From contig JAUZSP010000007.1 in NCBI GenBank assembly GCA_030949385.1, positions 317,210-381,209 on the forward strand: a stretch of DNA of 64,000 bases, given 5' to 3'. The position numbers and the translations under genes were made by a program. The DNA is from Gammaproteobacteria bacterium (lineage in GTDB: Bacteria > Pseudomonadota > Gammaproteobacteria > JAUZRS01). How positions within the stretch are numbered: position 1 is the first letter of the stretch; every line of letters begins with the position of its first letter. Below are positions 17,082 through 26,671 of this stretch, piece by piece. The notes under the pieces were generated by a model. That model had not been told where the DNA came from. It made no database searches and was given only the letters and a program-made list of their open reading frames with translations.

Positions 17082-18494
17082 ATGTCTCTCCGTCGTCGCT
17101 TACTGAGCCTGTTATTGCTGACCGTTACCGTCACCGGAGCCATCAGCCTCTGGAGCAGCTACGAAGGTGCAGAACACGAAACCTTGGAACTGTTTGATGC
17201 TCAACTGGCCAGCTCCACCCGTCTGCTACGCTCCATCATCATCTCCGATCTCAAACAGAAAAAAAAGATCGACTATCTGAGTGAAATCAAATTAGAGGAT
17301 CGTTTTACCGTTGAAGGTGAAGAGCATGGCCACAGCCACGATTTTAATTTCACACTGGTGTTCCAAGTTTTCGACCGCCAAGGCCAACTGATCTTGCACT
17401 CGATCAACAGCCCAGACACACCGATGCAGAAGCTGGATCACGACTACAGCAGCACCTTTGGTTTTAGCGACCTGATGTTTTTCGGTGAACGGTGGCGCAC
17501 CTATGGAACTTGGGATGAGGCAGAAGAGTATCTCGTCATCAGTGCCCAACCTTATAATTTACGTGACAGACTGACCCACGACATCCTGCGTGAAATCACT
17601 TTTCCTTTTGTTCTCCTTCTGCCCATCCTCTCCGTCTTACTCTGGATTGCCGTCACGCAAGGCCTAAAACCCCTTAAACAGGTCACCGCCGAACTCTCGC
17701 AGCGAGATGAAAACAACCTCAACCCGCTAACACTGAGTAAAACCCCCAAAGAAATTCTGCCCCTTAGCAAAGCGCTAAACCGACTTTTTTTACGTCTGCA
17801 ACATTCACTGCAAAAAGAGCGGCGTTTCACCTCCGACGCCGCTCACGAACTGCGTACGCCACTGGCGGGGTTGCGTACCCACGCCCAATTGGCACTCGCC
17901 GCTAAAGAAGCCGCCCCCAGAAAACACGCCTTAAAACAGCTGCTGCAAGGGGTTGATCGTGCCAGCCATTTGATTGATCAACTGCTGACCATGGCGCGCT
18001 TAGAGCCCGAAAACCAGACCCAACAACACGGCCCGCTGAATCTGCACACGTTGGCGGTGGATGCCATTGTGCAATCCACGCCGATGGCGCTGGAAAAACA
18101 GATTGACCTCAGTCTGGCCGACGACAGTGATCGCCACTATCTGTTTGGCAGCTCAGCTGCCTTGCGAATTTTACTGCGCAACTTGATCGACAACGCCCTT
18201 CGTTACACCCCTGATCATGGCCAAGTACAGGTCAGCATCGTTAAAACAGAACATCAACTGCGCCTGAGCGTCTGTGACAGCGGCCCTGGTATTCCAAAAG
18301 AAGAACGCGAACAGGTTTTCAGCCGATTTTATCGGGGCGAAGACCCACAAGCAGCGGGCTGTGGCATCGGCCTCTCCATTGTCAAACGCATTTGTGATCT
18401 GCACAACGCCAAAATCGAGCTGCACCGAGCCGAACTGGGGGGGCTACAGATTGCAGTGAGCTTTCCCAATGTCACTTCACACGCTGCAAAATAG
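17082..18494 (+). CDS. Sensor histidine kinase (QseC/PmrB-like)
   Basis: 470 residues: TM helix 1 (about 8–24), periplasmic domain (25–170), TM helix 2 (172–192), a HAMP-like linker, HisKA with H255 in SDAAHELRTPLAGLRTH, and HATPase with DSGPGIP and GIGLSIVKR. The periplasmic loop carries EEHGHSHDF at about 80–88, three histidines plus acidic residues that could bind a divalent metal. Pair with the preceding regulator. Its 3' end overlaps convergent rlmD by 23 bases. Confidence 0.92.
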   Translation: MSLRRRLLSLLLLTVTVTGAISLWSSYEGAEHETLELFDAQLASSTRLLRSIIISDLKQKKKIDYLSEIKLEDRFTVEGEEHGHSHDFNFTLVFQVFDRQGQLILHSINSPDTPMQKLDHDYSSTFGFSDLMFFGERWRTYGTWDEAEEYLVISAQPYNLRDRLTHDILREITFPFVLLLPILSVLLWIAVTQGLKPLKQVTAELSQRDENNLNPLTLSKTPKEILPLSKALNRLFLRLQHSLQKERRFTSDAAHELRTPLAGLRTHAQLALAAKEAAPRKHALKQLLQGVDRASHLIDQLLTMARLEPENQTQQHGPLNLHTLAVDAIVQSTPMALEKQIDLSLADDSDRHYLFGSSAALRILLRNLIDNALRYTPDHGQVQVSIVKTEHQLRLSVCDSGPGIPKEEREQVFSRFYRGEDPQAAGCGIGLSIVKRICDLHNAKIELHRAELGGLQIAVSFPNVTSHAAK

Positions 18495-19794
18495 CCACAC
18501 TCTCAATGTGATGGGTTTGCGGAAACAGATCAAAGGTCTGTAGCTTCTCCAGCACCCAACCCTGCGCCAGCAACTGCTTTAGGTCTCGCGCCAAGGTCAC
18601 TGGATCACAAGAGACGTAAGCCATCTGTTCAATGCCCAGCGCCTTGATGGAGGGCAACAACGCCGCCGCACCCTGCCGTGGTGGGTCTATCACCAGATGA
18701 CTGAATTTTTCACCTTTTTCCACCAGCTTTTCTGCCAACAGACCGGCATCGCCTTTTTGAAAACGACAATTTTCCAGACCCGCCTCTTTGGCGTTGAGCC
18801 GCGCCATGCGCATCGCTCCGCCTTGAGAATCTATCCCCAACAGTTCATGACAGCGTTCTGCTAACGGCAGAGAAAAATTACCTACCCCGCAGTAGAGATC
18901 CAACACTCGGCTCGTCTTATCCAGCTCTAAATGCTGCTTTACATAATCCAACATAGTTTGGTTCTGGGGCAGATTGACCTGAAAAAAGCGCCCCGTCTCC
19001 CAGCTTACCCGCCGCCCATCAATGTGAGCACTTAGCAGCAAAGCCTCACTGCCCTCAGCACGTTTACCATCAGCCGTAAACACACCGCGATTTTTCACCT
19101 CAGCGAACACCGCCTCCACACCGTCGTGCTGCACCGCCCAACGGGCAAAGGCCTTTAGCTCCAAACGCAAAAAATCCAAATCACAATAAAGCATCAGCTT
19201 TACCCCTGAACTCTCCGGGTTCAGTTGCAATGAGATGGCATCACACAGGCCGCGTTTCGCCTGCCAAGGGTAATCGCTCACCACCTGCATCAAAACCTCG
19301 TTGAGCGGTTCTGCCGCCAGCAAGCAGCGCTTGATCGGCACCACCCGCTGAGACTTTTTCATTCGATAACCAAAACCGTTTTTGGATGCGTGCAGACGAA
19401 TCCGCTGTCGATAGAAAAAAGCGGTTTCTGACTCAATGGGTAAAGGCATTGCCTCAGCCACCTCAGCAGGCAACCCCGCCACTCGCTGCAACGCATCACT
19501 GACCATCTGCTGTTTAACCCGCAACTGAGCAGGGTAAGCCGCGTGTTGTAAATTGCAGCCACCGCAACGGGCTTCATAACGACATTCTGGTTTTACCCGC
19601 TGTGCAGCCGCCTGCACAATCTGTTCAGGCTCCGCGATGACATGATTTTTTTTCTCACTGAGCAAGCGCAACTGCACACGCTCATCAAGTAAAACGTCAC
19701 TGACCAACACACTCTTGCCACTGTCAAGGTGCGCCAGACCCAAACCACCGGCCACCATTTTTTCAATCACCACCACAGGCGAGGTTTCATTCAT
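18472..19794 (-). CDS. rlmD: 23S rRNA (uracil-1939-C5)-methyltransferase
   Basis: 440 residues. N-terminal TRAM domain, [4Fe-4S] cysteines C71, C77, C80 (CRYEARCGGC) and a fourth in IKRCLLA, SAM motif LDLYCGVGNFSLPLAE, DPPRQGA and the catalytic-cysteine motif YVSCDPVTLARDL. It methylates U1939 of 23S rRNA with SAM. AAGGTG precedes the ATG. Single gene, convergent with the kinase gene. Confidence 0.95.
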   Translation of the reverse strand: MNETSPVVVIEKMVAGGLGLAHLDSGKSVLVSDVLLDERVQLRLLSEKKNHVIAEPEQIVQAAAQRVKPECRYEARCGGCNLQHAAYPAQLRVKQQMVSDALQRVAGLPAEVAEAMPLPIESETAFFYRQRIRLHASKNGFGYRMKKSQRVVPIKRCLLAAEPLNEVLMQVVSDYPWQAKRGLCDAISLQLNPESSGVKLMLYCDLDFLRLELKAFARWAVQHDGVEAVFAEVKNRGVFTADGKRAEGSEALLLSAHIDGRRVSWETGRFFQVNLPQNQTMLDYVKQHLELDKTSRVLDLYCGVGNFSLPLAERCHELLGIDSQGGAMRMARLNAKEAGLENCRFQKGDAGLLAEKLVEKGEKFSHLVIDPPRQGAAALLPSIKALGIEQMAYVSCDPVTLARDLKQLLAQGWVLEKLQTFDLFPQTHHIESVAILQRVK

Positions 19795-19982
19795 AAGACA
19801 CCTTATTCAGTCAGCCAAAAACAGAAAAAGCGGCCATTAATGCCCGCTCACCCCCCTTTCGTCAAGCCAATACGCTTCTGGATTATGGGATTATGACTTT
19901 TATCAGCAAAAGGGGCTTATATTATGCTTTTGAGTTCCATTCTTGCTTTAGCTATCTACGTTATTTTCAATGAGGAGAAACC

Positions 19983-20699
19983 ATGCTTATCAAAGGACTC
20001 TTGGCCATCGGGGTCATTCTTACCTATATTTTTATCTATCAAGCCGACCCTAATTACATTGTCGTCTTGGGTGATGAAGACCATCCCATCGAATACATGA
20101 GCGCCCTGTTTCTGTTCACCACCTTTGTCACCTTCACCTACCTCTACATACGCTCCAAACAAACCGAGAATCAATTTTTTGGCAAAAAAACCCAGCGCAA
20201 CGTCTACTTTGTCTTACTGGCGCTGTTTTTCTTTGTCTGTTTTGGTGAAGAACTAAGCTGGGGACAACGCATTTTTGGCTGGGAAACACCGGAAAATTTC
20301 AAGGAGATGAACGCACAAAAAGAGACCAACCTACATAACATCTGGGCTTTTTACGATGAAGACGCCGCAGGCGAGAAAAAATCGTTCCTCAGCTTGATGC
20401 TGAGCATGAACCGGCTGTTTGCCCTGTTTTGCCTGATCACCACCGTCATTATTCCGCTCACCCATCGTTACATTAAGCCGATGCGAACGTTTTATCGCTA
20501 CGCAGGCATTCCCATCGCTCCGATCTGGATCGGCGGCCTGTTTGTGCTCAACTACATCGCTTTTAAAATCACCGGTGTCTACGGGGATCCGATACTCGTT
20601 TACCCATTAGATGAATTTAAGGAGTTTTTCTACGCGATGTTTTTTATGGTCTTAGCCTTTTGGTTCACTCTGGAAGCAAAGCGCAACGAACCGCAATAA
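19983..20699 (+). CDS. Conserved-looking multi-pass membrane protein with GEELSWGQR motif
   Basis: 238 residues with a GAGGAG ribosome-binding site. About six hydrophobic segments (near 3–20, 40–57, 74–90, 141–160, 178–197, 212–230). A striking motif FGEELSWGQRIFGWETPEN follows the third helix, then NLHNIWAF. I recall similar EELSWGQR motifs in uncharacterised bacterial membrane proteins, but no function. The residue spacing does not fit CAAX-type intramembrane proteases. It is monocistronic, ended by a hairpin. Confidence 0.8.
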   Translation: MLIKGLLAIGVILTYIFIYQADPNYIVVLGDEDHPIEYMSALFLFTTFVTFTYLYIRSKQTENQFFGKKTQRNVYFVLLALFFFVCFGEELSWGQRIFGWETPENFKEMNAQKETNLHNIWAFYDEDAAGEKKSFLSLMLSMNRLFALFCLITTVIIPLTHRYIKPMRTFYRYAGIPIAPIWIGGLFVLNYIAFKITGVYGDPILVYPLDEFKEFFYAMFFMVLAFWFTLEAKRNEPQ

Positions 20700-20708
20700 A
20701 ACAACCAT

Positions 20709-20737
20709 CCGTGCAATAGGCTCTGCTTATCGCACGG
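20709..20737. terminator. Hairpin between convergent genes
   Basis: CCGTGCAATA pairs with TATCGCACGG (one mismatch) around a 9-base loop, between the membrane-protein gene and the end of the efflux operon. T-runs are poor on both strands; probably a bidirectional terminator. Confidence 0.45.
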
Positions 20738-20747
20738 GTAACGAAAT

Positions 20748-21053
20748 TTACTCGATACGCCCCGCCGCCATCACCGGCGTTAACCAATAGTGAACTCCCA
20801 TCCCAGGAAAACTCTCTTTCAACTCCTGCAACAGCGTTTCTGCAACAGCGTAGTTCAACTGGATATGAAACATCACCTGTCGACGACGACCACTGACCTG
20901 CTCGGCCAAGCTCAAATGCATGTGATCTCTGCTGTGACCATCAATTTTATGGCTGGAAAAACCGCTCACCTCAACACGCCCCAAAAGCCAATCCAACAAA
21001 CTCTCTTCCACCTCAGGGCTGGAGACCAAGGTCATCAAACAAGACTCAGACAT
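20748..21053 (-). CDS. DUF3240 family protein, last gene of the metal-efflux operon
   Basis: 101 residues from the ATG that overlaps the end of the RND pump gene by 8 bases. It begins MSESCLMTLVSSPEVEESLLDWLL and contains SSHKIDGHSRDHMHLSLAEQVSGRR, the pattern of DUF3240, small cytosolic proteins usually encoded next to heavy-metal RND pumps. The His/Asp-rich stretch and PII-like size suggest a metal-sensing accessory, but no function is established. Confidence 0.78.
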   Translation of the reverse strand: MSESCLMTLVSSPEVEESLLDWLLGRVEVSGFSSHKIDGHSRDHMHLSLAEQVSGRRRQVMFHIQLNYAVAETLLQELKESFPGMGVHYWLTPVMAAGRIE

Positions 21054-24000
21054 ACGCTTTTCCCTTTTCAATTCCAAAACGACGGTACAAAATCGGCAAC
21101 AGATAGAGCGTCAATAACGTAGAGGTCACCAAACCACCGATCACCACCACCGCCAACGGCTTTTGAATTTCAGACCCAGGACCGGTGGCAAACAGCAACG
21201 GTACCAGCCCAAAAGCCGCAATGGTGGCGGTCATTAACACCGGTCGTAAACGCCGTTTCGCTCCCTCTAAAACCACCTCTGCCATCGGTACCCCATGCGC
21301 CAACAACTGATTAAAGTAGGTCAGCATCACCACGCCGTTCAAAACCGCAATCCCCAACAGGGCGATAAAACCCACGGAAGCCGGTACCGACATGTATTCA
21401 CCGGAAAACCAGAGCGCAAACACGCCGCCAATCATGGCAAACGGAATATTGGTCAATACCAAAGCCGCCTGCCGTGCCGAACCAAAGGTGGAAAAAAGCA
21501 GCAAAAAGATCAAACCAATCGCCACCGGCACCACCAAACTCAAACGGGTTGCCGCACGCTGTTGATTCTCAAACTGCCCACCCCAAGCCAACTGGTAACC
21601 ACTGGGCAATTGCACTTGCTGCTGCACCGCTTGCTTCGCCTCCTCCACAAACCCCACCAGATCACGACCTCGCACATTGGCCGCCACCACCACCAACCGT
21701 GCCCCTTGCTCACGATTGACCTGTACCGGCCCCTCTACGCGACTGATGTCCGCCACCAAAGAAAGCGGCACATTACGACCGTCCTCCAAGGTCAGCAGCA
21801 GGTTTTTAAACTCCGAGGCGGATTGACGCACCTTGTCATCGCCGCGCAACACCAAGGCGGTGCGCCGCGCCGATTCATGGATCGTACCGATCACTGTGCC
21901 TTCCAGCTGAACCCGCAAAATCGCTTCAACGGCTTCAACAGAGAGACCCAAACGGCCAATAGCGGCACGATTCAGAGCCACTTTCAGGTATTGCACACCG
22001 TCGTTTTCGGTGTAAAAAACATCTTCCGAACCGCGCAGACCGCGCAGCACATCGGCGATCTGCTGCGCGGCCAGATTGAGCTTATCCAGATCGTCACCAA
22101 ACAACTTCACCGCCACATCACCGCGCACACCGGTCAACATCTCCGACACCCGCATCTCAATGGGCTGGGTAAAACCAAAGGAAACCCCAGGAAAACCCTC
22201 CATCACCAAGCGCAGCTTTTCGATCAACGCTGCTTTATTTTCAACCTGCCATTCATCTTCGGGGCGCAGCATCAAAAACGTGTCGGTCTGATTCAACCCC
22301 ATCGGATCCATACCAATCTCATCGGAGCCGGTGCGCGCCACCACTCCTTCCACCTCATGCACCGACATCAAACGTTTTTCCACCCGCAGATCCATTGCCA
22401 TCGACTCTTCCAAGCTGATGGAGGGCAGTTTTTCCAACTGCAAAATAATGCTGCCTTCGTCCATCGTCGGCATAAAGGTTTTGCCGATCTGACCGTAAGC
22501 CAAAGCCGTGGCCACCAGCCCCAGCAACGCACTGCCGATCACCACCTTGCTGTTCTGCAATGCCCATTGCAATGAAGGGGCATACATGCGATTTAAACCC
22601 CGCACCAACCACGGCTCAGTGTGCGTCACTTTGGTCATTAAAAACGCACTCAACACCGGAATCACCGTCAACGACAACACCAAAGAAGCACCCAAAGCAA
22701 ACACAATGGTCAACGCCACAGGGATAAACAGTTTGCCTTCCAGCCCTTGCAAGGTCAGCAAGGGCAAAAAGACCAGCATAATAATAATGATGCCAGAGGT
22801 GACGGGCACCGCCACCTCACGCACCGCGCGATAAATCAGATGCAGACGAGGCAGTTTTTTGCGTTTTTCATCGTCCGACAAATAGACCATGATGTTCTCC
22901 ACCACCACCACCGAGGCATCCACCAGCATACCGATGGCAATGGCCAGACCACCCAAGCTCATTAAATTGGCAGTCAAACCAAACTGAGACATCAAAATAA
23001 ACGTTGCCAACGCCGCCAAAGGCAAGGAGAGCGCCACCACCAAAGAGGCGCGCGCGTCACCCAAAAAGAGCAGCAACAAAATCACCACCAAAACAATCGC
23101 TTCCGTCAACGCTTTCGAAACCGTATTGACCGCCCGTGACACCAGATCACCACGATCATAAAAAATATCGGTGTGAATGCCTTCCGGTAACGAGGATTGC
23201 AACTCCTCCAGTTTCAGGCGAACGCCTTTCACCACTTCATTGGCATTGGCACCGCGCAGACCCAACACCAGCCCTTCCACAGCTTCACCCTCACCGTTAC
23301 GGGTCACACCACCGTAACGGGTCATGGAACCCAATTGCACCTTGGCTACATCACTGACCTTAACCGTCACCAAACCGTCCTGCTTCACCACGATGTCAGC
23401 CACATCCTGCAAGGAACGAATGCTGCCCTCGCTGCGCACCAACAGCACCTCTTCACCTTCGTTAAGACGACCAGCACCGTCGTTGCGGTTGTTGTTTTTC
23501 AACGCCTCCATCAACAGAGCATAACTGACCCCACGAGCCGCCATTTGCGCGTTATCGGGCACCACCTCAAAGCTGCGTACCAAACCTCCCAACGAGTTGA
23601 CATCCGCCACCCCTGGCACCCCGCGCAATGCGGGGCGAATCACCCAATCCAGCAACGAACGTTTTTCTTGCAAGGTGAGAGTGTCGCCCTCCACGGTGAA
23701 CATGAACATCTCACCCAGTGGGGTGGTCAACGGCGCAATACCACCGCTGATGTCCTGCGGTAAATCAGCCCAAATACCGCTCAGACGTTCAGCCACTTGC
23801 TGACGTGCCCAATAAATATCCGTGCTGTCCTCAAAATCCACCGTAATGTCCGTCAAAGCGTATTTGGCCACCGAGCGCAACATGGTCTGCTGCGGGATGC
23901 CCAACATCTCCACTTCAATCGGAGCGGTAATACGCGCCTCCACCTCTTCTGGGGTCATGCCAGGCGCTTTGATAATGATTTTTACCTGAGTCGAAGAGAC

Positions 24001-24123
24001 ATCGGGAAAGGCATCAATGGGGATGTTTTTCACCGCGCCAATGCCCACACCCACCAACAGCAACACCAACAACATCATCAACAGGCGTTGGGTTAAGGCA
24101 AACTGCACCACTCTGGAGAGCAT
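21046..24123 (-). CDS. Heavy-metal RND efflux pump, CzcA/CusA family
   Basis: 1025 residues, the usual length. Twelve-helix RND transporter: N-terminal helix then NIPIDAFPDVSSTQVKI, GIPQQTMLRSVAKYAL, TM4 AIGMLVDASVVVVENIM containing the proton-relay acidic residue, and a second half repeating the fold (FVEEAKQAVQQQV, ALLGIAVLNGVVMLTYF). It exports metal cations from periplasm or cytoplasm using the proton gradient, with the CzcB- and CzcC-type partners encoded just upstream. Which metal is not readable from sequence with confidence. Confidence 0.95.
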   Translation of the reverse strand: MLSRVVQFALTQRLLMMLLVLLLVGVGIGAVKNIPIDAFPDVSSTQVKIIIKAPGMTPEEVEARITAPIEVEMLGIPQQTMLRSVAKYALTDITVDFEDSTDIYWARQQVAERLSGIWADLPQDISGGIAPLTTPLGEMFMFTVEGDTLTLQEKRSLLDWVIRPALRGVPGVADVNSLGGLVRSFEVVPDNAQMAARGVSYALLMEALKNNNRNDGAGRLNEGEEVLLVRSEGSIRSLQDVADIVVKQDGLVTVKVSDVAKVQLGSMTRYGGVTRNGEGEAVEGLVLGLRGANANEVVKGVRLKLEELQSSLPEGIHTDIFYDRGDLVSRAVNTVSKALTEAIVLVVILLLLFLGDARASLVVALSLPLAALATFILMSQFGLTANLMSLGGLAIAIGMLVDASVVVVENIMVYLSDDEKRKKLPRLHLIYRAVREVAVPVTSGIIIIMLVFLPLLTLQGLEGKLFIPVALTIVFALGASLVLSLTVIPVLSAFLMTKVTHTEPWLVRGLNRMYAPSLQWALQNSKVVIGSALLGLVATALAYGQIGKTFMPTMDEGSIILQLEKLPSISLEESMAMDLRVEKRLMSVHEVEGVVARTGSDEIGMDPMGLNQTDTFLMLRPEDEWQVENKAALIEKLRLVMEGFPGVSFGFTQPIEMRVSEMLTGVRGDVAVKLFGDDLDKLNLAAQQIADVLRGLRGSEDVFYTENDGVQYLKVALNRAAIGRLGLSVEAVEAILRVQLEGTVIGTIHESARRTALVLRGDDKVRQSASEFKNLLLTLEDGRNVPLSLVADISRVEGPVQVNREQGARLVVVAANVRGRDLVGFVEEAKQAVQQQVQLPSGYQLAWGGQFENQQRAATRLSLVVPVAIGLIFLLLFSTFGSARQAALVLTNIPFAMIGGVFALWFSGEYMSVPASVGFIALLGIAVLNGVVMLTYFNQLLAHGVPMAEVVLEGAKRRLRPVLMTATIAAFGLVPLLFATGPGSEIQKPLAVVVIGGLVTSTLLTLYLLPILYRRFGIEKGKAYV

Positions 24124-25224
24124 TTATTCACCCCCTCCCAAACCCAACCAAATCGCTTTCAGAGCCGAAACCCCAGTGACTGCGAACAGATCGCTGCTGT
24201 TCAGCCGCGCACTGACCAAAGCTCTGTCCTCCTGCTGACTCACCACGGCCACCGAACGCACCACAAACCCCGAAGCATCCCGCACCATCAGATACACCTG
24301 TCCATCACGACGCAACAGCGCCGAACTGCTCACCTCAAACTGAGAGGCCTGCGCCTCCAGCGCCAAGCGCGCCTCAACAAATTGCCCTGGACGCAACTGC
24401 TCAACCCCCTTAGTCACTTCCGCTCGCAACATCACCGTTTGATTATTTGGGTTCACCTCTCGACCGATCAAAATCAACCGCGCCTGCACTTCAGGTTCCA
24501 CCAATTGCACCACCGCACCCACACGCACGCCTTTCAACTGGGTCAAAGGCAGATACATCTCCAGCCACAACGGCTCTAGTTTCGCCAAACGGTAAATCGG
24601 TGTCATACGGTCAAGCTGTTCACCGGGTGTCAACAAACGCTTCATCACCACCCCATCGGCAGGCGCACGAATCACCAACTGACTGGAAAGCTTGCGGCTG
24701 CTTTTTAAAACATCAATTTCATCCATTTTCATCCCAGACAACATCAGCGCCTGCCGACCTTCATCTTCAACCGCTTGCAACTCTGAGTAACGACTCTGCT
24801 TTTGCAACAGACGACGTTTCGCAATCACCCCCTCTTTGTAGAGCTTTTGATCACGCCGTTTGTCACTCAAGGCCAGAGCCAACTGCGTCACGGTCTGTAA
24901 ATAATCGCGCTGCAATACCATCAATTCTGGGCTTTCCAGACGCGCCAACGGCGCTCCTTCAACGACCATCTCCCCCTCCGCCACCAGCAACGCTTGCAAC
25001 AGACCCGCTTGCGGTGCACTGACAATACGCACTTGCGCCGGAGGGATCACCATCTGACCTGGATGACGTGCGCCCAACGTCACATCCACCACCACCGGCT
25101 GCTGTAACGTTACCCCCAACGCCAAAAATTGCTGTGGTTGCACGTCAATGTGATCAGCCTCAGAGGCATTTACGTGTACAAAGGCTGCGCTCATCAACAG
25201 CACTAATCCTAAAATTCGTTTCAT
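24124..25224 (-). CDS. RND efflux periplasmic adaptor, CzcB/CusB family
   Basis: 366 residues. Signal peptide MKRILGLVLLMSAAFVHVNA, lipoyl half-motifs (IVSAPQAGLLQALLVAEGEMV and VIRAPADGVVMKRLLTPGEQL) flanking an alpha-helical hairpin (QRDYLQTVTQLALALSDKRR), then beta-barrel and membrane-proximal domains. It bridges the inner-membrane pump and the outer-membrane channel. The stop is immediately followed by the pump start and the start overlaps the channel gene by 4 bases. Confidence 0.93.
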   Translation of the reverse strand: MKRILGLVLLMSAAFVHVNASEADHIDVQPQQFLALGVTLQQPVVVDVTLGARHPGQMVIPPAQVRIVSAPQAGLLQALLVAEGEMVVEGAPLARLESPELMVLQRDYLQTVTQLALALSDKRRDQKLYKEGVIAKRRLLQKQSRYSELQAVEDEGRQALMLSGMKMDEIDVLKSSRKLSSQLVIRAPADGVVMKRLLTPGEQLDRMTPIYRLAKLEPLWLEMYLPLTQLKGVRVGAVVQLVEPEVQARLILIGREVNPNNQTVMLRAEVTKGVEQLRPGQFVEARLALEAQASQFEVSSSALLRRDGQVYLMVRDASGFVVRSVAVVSQQEDRALVSARLNSSDLFAVTGVSALKAIWLGLGGGE

Positions 25225-26477
25225 AACGATGCTCCCGCAGCTTGATTCAAACGGGAAATTTCCCGTTGCAATTGTAATTGATGCAAATGTAAATTTCGTT
25301 CGACGCTAAACGCACGCGCCTTAACCCGTAACAACTCCACCAAGTCCACCTCACCCGCCTGAAAAGCCGATGTTGTTAGGCGCACGTTTTTTTGCAGCAG
25401 ATCGTGACGCTGTTGAGCCACCGCCAAGGCCTCACGACTGACCTCCAAAGCGTGTTCAGCGTGATGCAGTGCTTTGTGCAGCGAACGTCTTTTGTCAGCC
25501 AGTTGACGCTGTGATTGTGCGATGAACAATCGACCTTGTGCCTCCGCTTTAGCTGCGCGAGTACCGCCGCCCAGGGGCATCGTCAGACCCAAACCGACAC
25601 TCTGAACCGCTTCATCTTGACGATTGAAACGCTCTTGGCGCAGATTGAATTGCAACTCAGGTTCACCCTTTGCCACAAGGCGTTCCAGCATGGCTTGCGC
25701 CTCTGCTCGCCCCTTTTTTGCTGCCAACAAAAGCAACTCAACATGCTGCATTAATGGCTGCGCCAAGCGATTCACTGGCTCTTGAAATTCAGCGGGAATC
25801 TGCTCCAAGCCGGTCAAAGATTGATAATGGTATTGCGCGTGTTTGACTTTCTCCAGCGCATGAAACAACTCTCCTTGGCGCGCCAAGCTCTCCTCTTGCG
25901 CTAACAGAAGATCTCGGTATGCCAACTCCCCCAGATCCACCCGCTTTTTCACATCAATCTGCAACTGCTTCGCCGTCTGCCATGCCGCATTGACCAAAAC
26001 GTAATCGTTGTGACTGATGATCAACCCCCACAGGCTCTCTCGAACCAGCCCCGAAAGACGCAAATGCAACGCCGCTTTTTTGTGTGTCAGCAATTGCGCT
26101 TCAAAACGCAAGACACTCTCTGTTGCGGTTTGGCTTCCAAAGCGCTTGAGAGGCAGCGTCAATCCCAGCTCCCACTCTTCCAAACCTTGATCCTGCAATA
26201 ACAGATCATTTTGATGCTTCACAGCCATTCGAACGTTATCGGATAACCACGACGTGCTGTATTTTTGAGCGGCCAATAATGCCTGCGACTCCGCCTGCAA
26301 CAGTTGCGCTTCTGGCGTACGGCTCAACGCTGCACCCACTACCTGCGGCAAGCTCAACGCCTGTGAACGCAACAAAGGTACGACAACATCGTGTTTATTG
26401 GCCTTATGATCGGCAAAAACCGGTAAAAAAGAGAAAGATAACAACAGCAGGCTGATACGCCCAAAAGTAAAAAACAT
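25221..26477 (-). CDS. TolC-family outer-membrane efflux channel, CzcC/CusC type
   Basis: 418 residues. Signal peptide ending PVFA|DHKANK, then two repeats of the outer-membrane efflux protein fold with long helices (ALSRTPEAQLLQAESQALLA; KALHHAEHALEVSREALAV). AGGA precedes the ATG. It is first gene of the operon channel–adaptor–pump–DUF3240, all overlapping or abutting. No metal-responsive regulator is adjacent. Confidence 0.92.
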   Translation of the reverse strand: MFFTFGRISLLLLSFSFLPVFADHKANKHDVVVPLLRSQALSLPQVVGAALSRTPEAQLLQAESQALLAAQKYSTSWLSDNVRMAVKHQNDLLLQDQGLEEWELGLTLPLKRFGSQTATESVLRFEAQLLTHKKAALHLRLSGLVRESLWGLIISHNDYVLVNAAWQTAKQLQIDVKKRVDLGELAYRDLLLAQEESLARQGELFHALEKVKHAQYHYQSLTGLEQIPAEFQEPVNRLAQPLMQHVELLLLAAKKGRAEAQAMLERLVAKGEPELQFNLRQERFNRQDEAVQSVGLGLTMPLGGGTRAAKAEAQGRLFIAQSQRQLADKRRSLHKALHHAEHALEVSREALAVAQQRHDLLQKNVRLTTSAFQAGEVDLVELLRVKARAFSVERNLHLHQLQLQREISRLNQAAGASL

Positions 26478-26671
26478 AACCGTCCTAACGCTAAAAACAA
26501 TTTTAAATATTTTGCTCCATCACCAACATGGCAGCAGCAAAGAGGCGCAGAATAATCCTTATTTCTTAGCCAATACTTAATAGTTTTTACAGAATAAACA
26601 CAACCTAAAAATATGTGATAGAGATCTCATAGCCCTACTGTACGAAGGACAATAGAGGCGATTGATTATTA

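Noticed and set aside
20235-20300. CAAX-type intramembrane protease motif in the 19983–20699 protein
   Set aside because: The glutamate pair is followed by Arg at the wrong spacing and the other motifs of that family are missing.
21295-22575. 426-codon plus-strand ORF opposite the RND pump gene
   Set aside because: His/Gln/Arg-rich shadow of the pump gene with no domain and no ribosome-binding site; the minus strand is clearly the coding strand.
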